The position numbers and the translations under genes are program-made. From an uncultured Clostridia bacterium (GTDB lineage Bacteria > Bacillota > Clostridia > Christensenellales > Pumilibacteraceae), in NCBI GenBank assembly GCA_947086925.1, contig CAMUAL010000015.1, forward strand, positions 1 through 44,979: 44,979 bases of DNA. The letters are read 5' to 3'. The notes beneath the pieces were generated by a model, which did not search any database, was not told the DNA's origin, and saw nothing but the letters and a program-made list of their open reading frames with translations. This document shows, piece by piece, positions 15,812 through 23,910 of this stretch. Positions within the stretch are counted from its first letter, which is position 1. The number at the start of each line of letters is the position of its first letter.

Positions 15812-17044
15812 ATGACGTATCAGGAAATATACAAACTGCATTATTCCAAATTAGTTAGAAACAGCATATTGAAATCTTTGGTTTTCGGAGCTTTATGCGG
15901 TTTTGTTGTGGCGACTGTAATTGCATTCGTTACGGTTTTTACCGATTTTAACGGATTGTGGATTGCATTGGGCAGTCTTGTTGCGGTTACGGCGATTGTT
16001 ACTGTGACTTTGTATTTTATTTGCTTCCGTCCCAACGAACAAAAAGCTATCGAAAAACTCGACAGACTCGGGTTTGACGAGCGTTTTATAACCATGCGCG
16101 AGCTTGAAGGCGATAATTCCGTTATCGCAAACATGCAACGCGCCGATGCGGTGGGTACGCTTACCGATGCGTTTACCAAAAGCGGAACAAAAGCATTAAA
16201 ACCCAACGCAAACGGATTTGTGGGGAATCTTCGTGCGCTCGGGCTTTCGCTCGGTTGGACGATTGCCGCTGTTGCTATGGCGGCGGTAAGCATAGTTACG
16301 TTGGTTATTACCGGTTTACCTTCCACCCGTCAGGACATAATAAGTGCGATTCATCCCACACCGTCGTTTTCGGTAAATTATTCGTCGGGCAGTAACGGCT
16401 TTTTGCATGACGGGGCAGGCTATGAATATCCCGGAGAGGGAAAAACCGTAAGCTCTTTTATTCAGTCTATCGAAATGGGCGGTGCTTCCATGCAAGTGGT
16501 TGCCGAGGCTTTTAACATGTTCGACCTCTATAACCGTTACATAGACATGTACGGTGTAGAAGCCTTGGAAGACTTCGAGCTTGTGTGCGAGTATTATTTT
16601 AAGGGTTGGAGCGACGAATGGCTTGACGAGAACGGAAATCCCAACCCGTCGAGAAGCGACAAGAATGTTACGGGCGACGTAAACGCATCTGCAATTTACG
16701 GTGCCATCGATATTCCCGTAGACTTGCCAAAAGGCAGCAGTGGCGGCAGTGGCGGCGACGAGGGCGGCAACCCCGGCGAAGACAGCAATGCTCCCCCCAA
16801 TCCGAATAAGTCCGATTCGAACGGCAACGATAAACCGTCCGAAGTACCTCCTCCCGGTGGAGATGGCGACGGTGCAGGCGGTTCGATTACTTCGAATAAC
16901 GGCGAAGTTATCGACGGCGTTACGGATTATCGCGAAATTTTCGAGCAGTATTACGATTCGATTATGCAGATGCTTGCGGATGGTCAGGAGCTTCCTCCCG
17001 AACTTCGCAAGATTGCGGAAACTTATATTTCGGCTCTCAAATAA
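15812..17044 (+). CDS. Membrane protein of the MoxR/VWA block, unknown family (410 aa)
   Basis: The start follows AAGGAG. The protein has two adjacent membrane segments (about 25-47 and 52-73) and a third (about 150-171), like the N-terminal membrane part of some large proteins found beside moxR/VWA genes. A cytoplasmic stretch with EQKAIEKLDRLGF (about 79-90) separates the second and third. The C-terminal half is outside or inside depending on topology. It carries a low-complexity Gly/Pro/Asp-rich linker (about 308-360) and a conserved-looking helical tail (DYREIFEQYYDSIMQML). No enzyme motif and no transglutaminase domain, the usual partner in such clusters, is seen. It begins the transcript that continues into moxR 124 bases later. 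Function unknown; a membrane partner of the MoxR/VWA proteins is plausible. Confidence 0.75.
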   Translation: MTYQEIYKLHYSKLVRNSILKSLVFGALCGFVVATVIAFVTVFTDFNGLWIALGSLVAVTAIVTVTLYFICFRPNEQKAIEKLDRLGFDERFITMRELEGDNSVIANMQRADAVGTLTDAFTKSGTKALKPNANGFVGNLRALGLSLGWTIAAVAMAAVSIVTLVITGLPSTRQDIISAIHPTPSFSVNYSSGSNGFLHDGAGYEYPGEGKTVSSFIQSIEMGGASMQVVAEAFNMFDLYNRYIDMYGVEALEDFELVCEYYFKGWSDEWLDENGNPNPSRSDKNVTGDVNASAIYGAIDIPVDLPKGSSGGSGGDEGGNPGEDSNAPPNPNKSDSNGNDKPSEVPPPGGDGDGAGGSITSNNGEVIDGVTDYREIFEQYYDSIMQMLADGQELPPELRKIAETYISALK

Positions 17045-17055
17045 ATGAGAATGGT

Positions 17056-17080
17056 GGTGCCGTGCTTTTTGCACGGCACC
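17056..17080 (+). other. Strong hairpin between the membrane protein gene and moxR
   Basis: GGTGCCGTGC (17056-17065) and GCACGGCACC (17071-17080) pair perfectly around TTTTT. No T-run follows, so it is not a usual terminator; it could stabilise the upstream mRNA or tune the ratio of the two products. It lies 12 bases after the stop codon. Confidence 0.5.
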
Positions 17081-17168
17081 GACATGCTTTTGTCCAACTT
17101 GTACGTATTTGTGCGGTAGGGCAAATAACTTAAAATAAATATTTTAATCATAAGAGGTATGAAATTCT

Positions 17169-18308
17169 ATGGTAGCAGAAAAGGATATCGCGCAATTCAG
17201 CGAGCAATGCAAAAATATCTTTACTCAGGTACAACGCGACGTAATCGGTCAGAAAGAAGTCGTTGAAGGTACTATTATCGCTATGATAGCAGGCGGCAAC
17301 GTATTGCTCGAAGGCGTACCCGGCGTAGGTAAAACCCGTTTGGTGCGTTCGCTCGGTCGCGTATTCAATTTGCCGTTTTCGCGTATTCAGTTTACGCCCG
17401 ACCTTATGCCGGCGGACGTTACGGGTACTAATATAGTCGTTAAAGACGAAAAAGGAAATTCGAGCTTTCAATTCCAACCCGGTCCTATTTTCAGCAATAT
17501 TATTCTTGCCGACGAAATCAACCGTGCAACACCGAAAACTCAGTCGGCATTGCTCGAAGCCATGCAAGAACATACCGTTACCGTTATGGGCGTGTCGCGT
17601 AAGCTCAACGAGCCTTTCTTTGTACTCGCCACGCAAAACCCCATCGAGCAAGACGGTACTTATCCGCTTCCCGAAGCGCAAATGGACCGCTTTATGTTTA
17701 AGCTTATTGTACATAATCCGTCGCTCGACGAACTTATGGAAATTGTAGATATGACGCAAAAGACAATGGCGGAAGTTGCGGACGCGGCATGCAGCGGCGA
17801 ACAACTCCTCAAAATGCGCGCTACCGCAAATCAAATCCCCGTGGCAAAAGACGTTATGCGTTATGCCATGACTTTGTGTTCTTCCACTCACCCCGACAGC
17901 GACTGTGCAAGCGACGCCGCCAAAAAGTATATAAGACTCGGAGCAAGCCCTCGTGCCGGACAAGCGCTTATTTCGGCGGCTAAGGTAAAAGCTTTGCTCA
18001 ACGGTAGATTCAATGTGGCGTACAGCGATATAAACGAGTTGGCGTATTCGATTCTCCGTCACCGCATGAAAATGAATTTCGAAGCGATTGCCGACCGCAT
18101 TGCTCCCGACGACGTTATTACTATGATTATAGCCGAGTTGTGCAAAAAGTACGACCTTAAAGCACCTGTCGCCGCTTCGTCGTTATCGGTTAAAGAGGAA
18201 GAAAAAGCCGACGTTGATAGCACCGTGTCGACTGACGATACCGCAAACGATTCTGCCGAAGGAGAGGATGGCAAAAAAGCCAAACGTAAGAAATTCGGGA
18301 GAAAATAA
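17169..18308 (+). CDS. MoxR-family AAA+ ATPase
   Basis: 379 residues. Walker A GVPGVGKT (49-56), Walker B ILADEINRA (112-120), then the MoxR signature LLEAMQE and LATQNPIEQDGTYPLPEAQ in the sensor region (about 155-177). MoxR ATPases form hexameric rings and remodel or load partner proteins, usually ones with VWA domains encoded next to them; here three such candidates follow directly. The C-terminal tail (about 340-379) is charged and Lys/Arg-rich at the end, an addition to the usual length near 320. An AGAGG sequence lies 11 bases before the ATG. Its stop TAA shares a base with the ATG of the next gene (TAATG), so the two are translationally coupled. Confidence 0.92.
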   Translation: MVAEKDIAQFSEQCKNIFTQVQRDVIGQKEVVEGTIIAMIAGGNVLLEGVPGVGKTRLVRSLGRVFNLPFSRIQFTPDLMPADVTGTNIVVKDEKGNSSFQFQPGPIFSNIILADEINRATPKTQSALLEAMQEHTVTVMGVSRKLNEPFFVLATQNPIEQDGTYPLPEAQMDRFMFKLIVHNPSLDELMEIVDMTQKTMAEVADAACSGEQLLKMRATANQIPVAKDVMRYAMTLCSSTHPDSDCASDAAKKYIRLGASPRAGQALISAAKVKALLNGRFNVAYSDINELAYSILRHRMKMNFEAIADRIAPDDVITMIIAELCKKYDLKAPVAASSLSVKEEEKADVDSTVSTDDTANDSAEGEDGKKAKRKKFGRK

Positions 18309-19207
18309 TGAAAGTTTCTTACATAAACGACGATTTTTTCAGTCGGTTGGAAACACTTGCACTTAATTTGCGTGCGGATTTGGCGGGCTTTTTCGGCGGA
18401 AAACATTTGGTTAAGACTTACGGTCAAACGGTTGAGTTCGCCGATTACCGCGAGTATATGCTCGGCGACGACATAAGGCGTATCGACTGGAATCTTTACA
18501 GCAGATTCGAAAAGTTTTTCATAAAGCAGTTTACCGACGAACGTCAGATGCACGTACAGATTTTTTTGGACTGTTCGGCTTCTATGGCAAAACCGAATCC
18601 CGCCAAGGCGGCTTATGCAATAGGTATTGCGTCCGCTTTGGGATATTTGGCTGTACACAACACCGATAAACTTTCGTACAAACTGATAAACGGCGGCACT
18701 GCCGAAGACCCGTTCGGAATGATTGTAGGCAAAAACACGTTTTTCAAGTCGGTGCGCAATTTGGAGAATGCGGAATTTTTCGGTGAATCCGATTTGTATT
18801 CGGCAATAGTAGGGTGCAATAACGTAGGCTCTAACGACGGACTTACTGTTATAATATCCGATTTTTTTACCGACAGCGATTGGAAAAAAGCGATAGATTA
18901 TTTATGCTACAAAAAAAGACAAGTATTGCTCATACAGGTGCTTACACCCGAGGAAATAGAGCCGATATACGACGGCAGAGTCAATCTTATCGATTCCGAA
19001 TCGATTGATTTGATGGATGATAAAAACATGAAATTGCGTATTACACGCGGTTTGCAACAGGCTTACGACCAAGCACTTACCGACTTTAAAGCCGAGCTTA
19101 GGCGTTACTGTAACTCGCGCGAGGCGGAGTTCGTTTCCGTTTCCACCGATAAACCGATAGAGCGTATGCTGTTTGCCGAATTACTCAAAGTGGGTATAAT
19201 GGAATGA
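18308..19207 (+). CDS. DUF58-family protein
   Basis: 299 residues. The central motif EFADYREYMLGDDIRRIDWN followed by ..FFIKQF is the signature of DUF58, and it is followed by a VWA-like start IFLDCSASM (about 79-87) with D-x-S-x-S. DUF58 proteins are almost always encoded next to moxR and are thought to be its partner or substrate. No membrane segment is apparent, unlike many family members that carry two at the N-terminus, so this may be the short cytoplasmic type. It is coupled by a one-base overlap to moxR and by a 4-base ATGA overlap to the VWA gene downstream. Confidence 0.9.
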   Translation: MKVSYINDDFFSRLETLALNLRADLAGFFGGKHLVKTYGQTVEFADYREYMLGDDIRRIDWNLYSRFEKFFIKQFTDERQMHVQIFLDCSASMAKPNPAKAAYAIGIASALGYLAVHNTDKLSYKLINGGTAEDPFGMIVGKNTFFKSVRNLENAEFFGESDLYSAIVGCNNVGSNDGLTVIISDFFTDSDWKKAIDYLCYKKRQVLLIQVLTPEEIEPIYDGRVNLIDSESIDLMDDKNMKLRITRGLQQAYDQALTDFKAELRRYCNSREAEFVSVSTDKPIERMLFAELLKVGIME

Positions 19208-21129
19208 ACTTTTTAACTCCCCTAGGGCTTTTGGGCTTGATTGGATTGGCGGTTCTACTGCTGATTTACCTGCTCAAACCCAATTATCAACAAAAAGCGG
19301 TTTCAAGTACCTTTATATGGAAATTGAGCCTTAAATACAAAAGACGTAAGAATCCTATCAGCAAGATACGCGACTTACTTATTTTGTTTTGTCAAATTCT
19401 CATTATAGCATCGTGCGCCTTTACTCTTGCTCAGCCCGTTTTAGCGGAAGAAATAAACTCATATACAGGCGAAAAAGTTGTGATTATCGACGCTTCGGCT
19501 AGTATGCTTGCCAACGACGGCAACGAAACACGCTTCGAGCGCGCGGTTTTTGCGGCAAAGGAATATTCCGATAAAGCCTTAAAAAACGGCGATACTATTA
19601 CTGTGATTTTGGCGGGAAAAACGGCTTCTTATCTTGTTTACCGCGCCAATTACGAGAATACTAAGGATTTGAATTTAAACGATAAATTCGATTCGTTGAT
19701 TGCCGCCGACAGCTTTTACTGTACTTACGGTGCGGGCGACATCGACGGAGCTATGGAACTTGCCGAAGCGGTGACTATCGAAAATTCCGATATAGAAGTT
19801 GTATTTTATACAGGCACAAGGTATCTCGACGTAGGAAACGTGAATGTGATAAACGTATCCGACGAAAACGAATGGAATGTTGCGATACTCGATTGCACCG
19901 CTACGCTCGACGAAGGATATTACTATTTCGACGTAGACATTGCTTGCTACGGCAGAGATGTGGAAGCAACTGTTATATTCGAGTTGAAGGGAATAAACAG
20001 CGACGGTCTTACCGCAAGATATAGCACAACGGTGCAACTGTCGGGCGACAAGACTTTTAAGGTGCGGTTTAATCCCGCAAACGAGTCGCAAAATTCGATA
20101 GCGGTATATTCGTTCGAAAACGCGGATATTTCGGTTGAAATAAACGATTCGTTTTTGTACGATAACAGTTTCCACCTTGACGGCGGTATAAGAAAAACCA
20201 TAAAGGTACAGTATTACAGTTCGCGTCCCAATCCGTTTTTCAGCACAATGCTTATGACCGTAAGCGATGCTTTCCGCGATACTTTGGATATACAGATTAC
20301 CGACGTTCCTTTGTCCAAAGATTACGAACTAAGCGGATTCGACTTTTATATTTTCGAACACGAAATGCCTACCAAAATGCCTCAGGACGGAGTGGTGCTT
20401 CTTTCCGATATTACGTCGCCGTATCCGTCGGAGTTGGGAATAACTCTTGCAAATACCGTAAGCGCACCGAGCGGTGAAACGTATTCGTTCTATACGGATA
20501 AAGAGCATACTATAACGCAGTATATGATGAGTCCTATCATTGTAAGCAGATACACGCGAGTAGGCGAGTACGACGACAAAGAATACACCCCGATTTTGTT
20601 TTGCGAGGGCGACCCCGTTATTTTGTGCAAAAACGAACCCGAATCGAAGGTGCTTATAATGACTTTCAATATTAACGAATCCGACATGGGATTGTCGTTC
20701 TCGTTTGCATCTCTTATGTACGGCATCTTCAAATATTATTTACCGTCAACTACCGACGGCTATGTGTTCGATGTAAATCAAGACGTTGTCATAAACGCCC
20801 GCGGCAGTAGCGTTACCATAAGCAGCGACAGCATGAATATGGAACCGGTAACTATCAATAGTTTTCCCGATACCGTTTCTTTTGAAATCGGAGGGATATA
20901 TAATCTTACGCAACAGCTTATAAACGGCGAAATCGTAACGGATACGATTTTCGTAAAAATTCCGTCCGATGAGAGCTATATCACAAAAGAAGTCGTATCG
21001 CTCAGAAGTCCGTATATAAACAGTTATACGGATACGTTGTATCATTACGACATTATTTATTGGATTCTCGGCGCAGTAATTGTCTTGTTGTTTGCGGAGT
21101 GGTGGCTGCACTCTCGCTCGGGTTCTTGA
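19204..21129 (+). CDS. BatA-like membrane protein with VWA domain (641 aa)
   Basis: The N-terminus is the aerotolerance-regulator (BatA) type: one membrane segment (about 5-24), a basic stretch KYKRRKN, and a second segment (about 57-78). A VWA domain then begins KVVIIDASASM with the MIDAS residues Asp96, Ser98 and Ser100. The long middle region is beta-rich, probably extracellular Ig-like folds, and a third membrane segment lies near 612-632 before a short tail. The MIDAS should bind a divalent metal and a protein partner. The gene overlaps DUF58 by four bases and is 13 bases ahead of the next VWA gene. It could be the membrane anchor on which MoxR acts. Confidence 0.88.
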   Translation: MNFLTPLGLLGLIGLAVLLLIYLLKPNYQQKAVSSTFIWKLSLKYKRRKNPISKIRDLLILFCQILIIASCAFTLAQPVLAEEINSYTGEKVVIIDASASMLANDGNETRFERAVFAAKEYSDKALKNGDTITVILAGKTASYLVYRANYENTKDLNLNDKFDSLIAADSFYCTYGAGDIDGAMELAEAVTIENSDIEVVFYTGTRYLDVGNVNVINVSDENEWNVAILDCTATLDEGYYYFDVDIACYGRDVEATVIFELKGINSDGLTARYSTTVQLSGDKTFKVRFNPANESQNSIAVYSFENADISVEINDSFLYDNSFHLDGGIRKTIKVQYYSSRPNPFFSTMLMTVSDAFRDTLDIQITDVPLSKDYELSGFDFYIFEHEMPTKMPQDGVVLLSDITSPYPSELGITLANTVSAPSGETYSFYTDKEHTITQYMMSPIIVSRYTRVGEYDDKEYTPILFCEGDPVILCKNEPESKVLIMTFNINESDMGLSFSFASLMYGIFKYYLPSTTDGYVFDVNQDVVINARGSSVTISSDSMNMEPVTINSFPDTVSFEIGGIYNLTQQLINGEIVTDTIFVKIPSDESYITKEVVSLRSPYINSYTDTLYHYDIIYWILGAVIVLLFAEWWLHSRSGS

Positions 21130-21142
21130 TGGGGTGCGGTAA

Positions 21143-23893
21143 ATGAGTAATTTTGCGTTGGGTTTTGTATACCCCTTGACATTATTGATTCTTATTGCGG
21201 CAATGGGACTATCGTTTTTCCCGTATTTCCGCTCGCCCAAAAAATATCGGCGCAATCGCAATCGCATTACGTCGTTGGTGTTGCATGTAATCGTAATGTT
21301 TTTAGCCGTTATAGCATTGTCGGGTATGACATTCGAATACGATGTGGTAAACGATAAAAACGAACTTATACTTTTGGTCGATGCTTCGTTCAGCAATGAA
21401 GAAAACAAAGATGCGGCAGACGAATTTGTGGAAACCGTATTAAAAGAAAGCAACGACGCCAACAAAGTGGGCGTGGTGCTTTTCGGTTATGACCAAGTTT
21501 ACGCCGTAAAGCTTACCAATCAAACCGAAAACTCTTTCAATCAATATAAAAAGTCCGTGTTGCCCGACACTACCGCAACCGATATATCGGCTGCGCTTAA
21601 TTATGCGCGCGGTTTGTTTTCGCCCGATAGCACGGCTAAAATAGTCATTATTTCCGACGGCTTGCAAACCGACGGAAATGCCGAAAACACAATAAAGTCG
21701 GTGGCGGCAGACGGAATAATAGTAGATTCGGTATATTTCGGAAGCAGTTTCGACGGCGACGAAATACAAATCACAGACGTTGAAATGCCGAATGACATAT
21801 CGCTTAATACCGAATTTAAAATGAAGCTTACCGTTAAAAGCTCTTTTGCGGGAACAGCCGATTTAATCATGACGGACAACGGCGAAAACGTAGCTTTGGG
21901 CGCGAACAACGAGCTTGGCATGAGCGTGGACTTTTACGAGGGCGAAACGTCTGTCGTGATTGCGCATACTTTCAAGGAACGCGGCTTACACAGTTTGCGG
22001 TTTTCAATCTCGTGCGACGACGATACGCTCGAACAGAACAACATATACTGCTCTTATCATTATATCGAGAAATTCGAAAACATTCTCATGATAACGCGCG
22101 ACATGTCCGAGTCTGCGAAACTCAAAACTCTTTTGGATGAAGAAGGTTACGTAGTAACTCCTGTCGACGTAAACGACGTTTCGGATATGCCGTCGTCGTT
22201 GTCCGAGCTTAGAGTTTACGACGAAGTAATTATGGTAAATATATCGAATGCCGATATGCCGGAAGGTTTTGTCGAAATCTTGAACAGCTACGTTTACGAT
22301 TTGGGCGGCGGACTGTTTACGGTAGGCGGCGACAAGATAGATGAAAATACGGGTGAAAAGGTTGCCAACGCTTACAACAGAAAAGATTTGGTGAATACTT
22401 TGTATCAGGAAATGCTACCCGTGCAGGCTATCGATTATACGCCTCCGCTCGGACTTATGATAATTATAGACCATTCGGGCAGTATGTCGTCAACCGATAC
22501 TTACAACGGAAAATCAAGATTGGATGCGGCTAAGGACGGCGCCATTACGGCTCTGTACGGCTTGCACGACCGCGATTGGTGCGGCATTATGTCGCTTGAC
22601 GATACTTATGCGGTAGAGCAGTCGCTTGTACCCGCAACTCAGCAAAACAAACTTATAAACACCATAAACGGCATAGAGTTAAACGGCGGCACTACCTATA
22701 AAAACGCCATAGAATACGCAGGACGTGCGCTTGCGGCGTGCACATCGGTGGAAAAACGGCATATTATGCTTATCAGCGACGGCGAACCGAGCGACAGCAT
22801 AAGCGATTTCGGTCCCGTTATAGAGAATTATAATAAACAGCACGGAATAACATTTTCGAACATAGTTGTAAAATCCGGTGCATTGGGCGGTAAAGAGAGA
22901 GATTTGCGTGAGGCAGTGAATTTGGGCGGAGGCAAGCTTTATCATGTGCAAAGCTCATCCGATTTGGCAAGCGTTTCCGATGCCGTGCGCGTGGATTTGG
23001 CTACGCCGTCGATAAGCGAATACGTTGCCGAACCGTTTACTCCGGTGATACGCGAGCATACTTCGGTGGTAAGCAATCTTCTTGAAAATGAATGGCCGCA
23101 ACTCGGCGGTTTTTACGGAACCAAACTCAAAAGCGGTGCTTCCTCGCCTTTGTATAGCGAATATGTACCGGTTTATGCGCAATGGGAATACGGCAAGGGT
23201 AAAGTCGGTAGCTTTATGAGCGATTTGAAAGGTACGCAAGACAGCTGGTCGTATGATTTTATGCAAGATGTTTCTACGGGGCAACAGTTTATCAAAAACG
23301 TGATAAACGCTCTGTTCCCCGAGCAGAATATCAGGTACAGCGACCTCGACGTAGGACTTGCATACGACAATTACACCACCGATATAAGCGTTTATACTTC
23401 TATGGCAGACGACGAAACGATACGAGTAGTCACCACGGGTCCTTTTGTAGGCGACGATACCGATTTACCGTCCGAAACCGTGATAAGAGGCGTGAATGAC
23501 GGATATAGCCGTATTGCCGTTACTACGAAAGAATTCGGCGTATACGAAATTTTGGTAAGTAAGTTAGACTCCGAGGGCAATGTCATAAGCGAATACAGGG
23601 CGTTCAGACCTTTCTCGTATTCGGCGGAGTATAATGCTTTTGTGGATTATGAAGCCGCACGAAATCTTATGGTTTCGTTGGCTGATATAGGGCGCGGCGA
23701 GTTTGTGGATAATCCCATGGAAGTGTTCGACAGTTTTGTAATGACGCTACATAAGTCTGTCAATCCCAGAAACGTACTGCTGATTTTGATTATCGCGTTG
23801 TTGCTTTTGGATATTGCCGTGCGCAAGTTCAAGTGGAAATGGCCGCATGAGATTATAAGAGAGCGTCGTGAGAAAAGTAACGAGCATGAGTGA
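21143..23893 (+). CDS. Large membrane protein with two VWA domains and a glutamine-amidotransferase-like segment (916 aa)
   Basis: Two N-terminal membrane segments (about 10-27 and 44-62) are followed by a first VWA domain with DASFS (80-84; MIDAS D-x-S-x-S). A beta-rich region is followed by a Rossmann-like stretch (about 313-430) with LGGGLFTVGGDKID, similar to the class I glutamine-amidotransferase-like part of bacterial VWA proteins but without an evident catalytic Cys. A second VWA domain has DHSGS (443-447), a complete MIDAS, and SDGEPSD later. A final membrane segment (about 875-893) ends in a basic tail. The protein probably spans the membrane with a large outer part. Start ATG at 21143 after GGGGTG. 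Confidence 0.88.
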   Translation: MSNFALGFVYPLTLLILIAAMGLSFFPYFRSPKKYRRNRNRITSLVLHVIVMFLAVIALSGMTFEYDVVNDKNELILLVDASFSNEENKDAADEFVETVLKESNDANKVGVVLFGYDQVYAVKLTNQTENSFNQYKKSVLPDTTATDISAALNYARGLFSPDSTAKIVIISDGLQTDGNAENTIKSVAADGIIVDSVYFGSSFDGDEIQITDVEMPNDISLNTEFKMKLTVKSSFAGTADLIMTDNGENVALGANNELGMSVDFYEGETSVVIAHTFKERGLHSLRFSISCDDDTLEQNNIYCSYHYIEKFENILMITRDMSESAKLKTLLDEEGYVVTPVDVNDVSDMPSSLSELRVYDEVIMVNISNADMPEGFVEILNSYVYDLGGGLFTVGGDKIDENTGEKVANAYNRKDLVNTLYQEMLPVQAIDYTPPLGLMIIIDHSGSMSSTDTYNGKSRLDAAKDGAITALYGLHDRDWCGIMSLDDTYAVEQSLVPATQQNKLINTINGIELNGGTTYKNAIEYAGRALAACTSVEKRHIMLISDGEPSDSISDFGPVIENYNKQHGITFSNIVVKSGALGGKERDLREAVNLGGGKLYHVQSSSDLASVSDAVRVDLATPSISEYVAEPFTPVIREHTSVVSNLLENEWPQLGGFYGTKLKSGASSPLYSEYVPVYAQWEYGKGKVGSFMSDLKGTQDSWSYDFMQDVSTGQQFIKNVINALFPEQNIRYSDLDVGLAYDNYTTDISVYTSMADDETIRVVTTGPFVGDDTDLPSETVIRGVNDGYSRIAVTTKEFGVYEILVSKLDSEGNVISEYRAFRPFSYSAEYNAFVDYEAARNLMVSLADIGRGEFVDNPMEVFDSFVMTLHKSVNPRNVLLILIIALLLLDIAVRKFKWKWPHEIIRERREKSNEHE

Positions 23894-23910
23894 CGTCTAA
23901 CGGAGGATTT

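Noticed and set aside
15664..15858. 64-codon frame in the leader before the MoxR block
   Set aside because: It spans the promoter, leader hairpin and the start of the next gene, and has no ribosome binding site.
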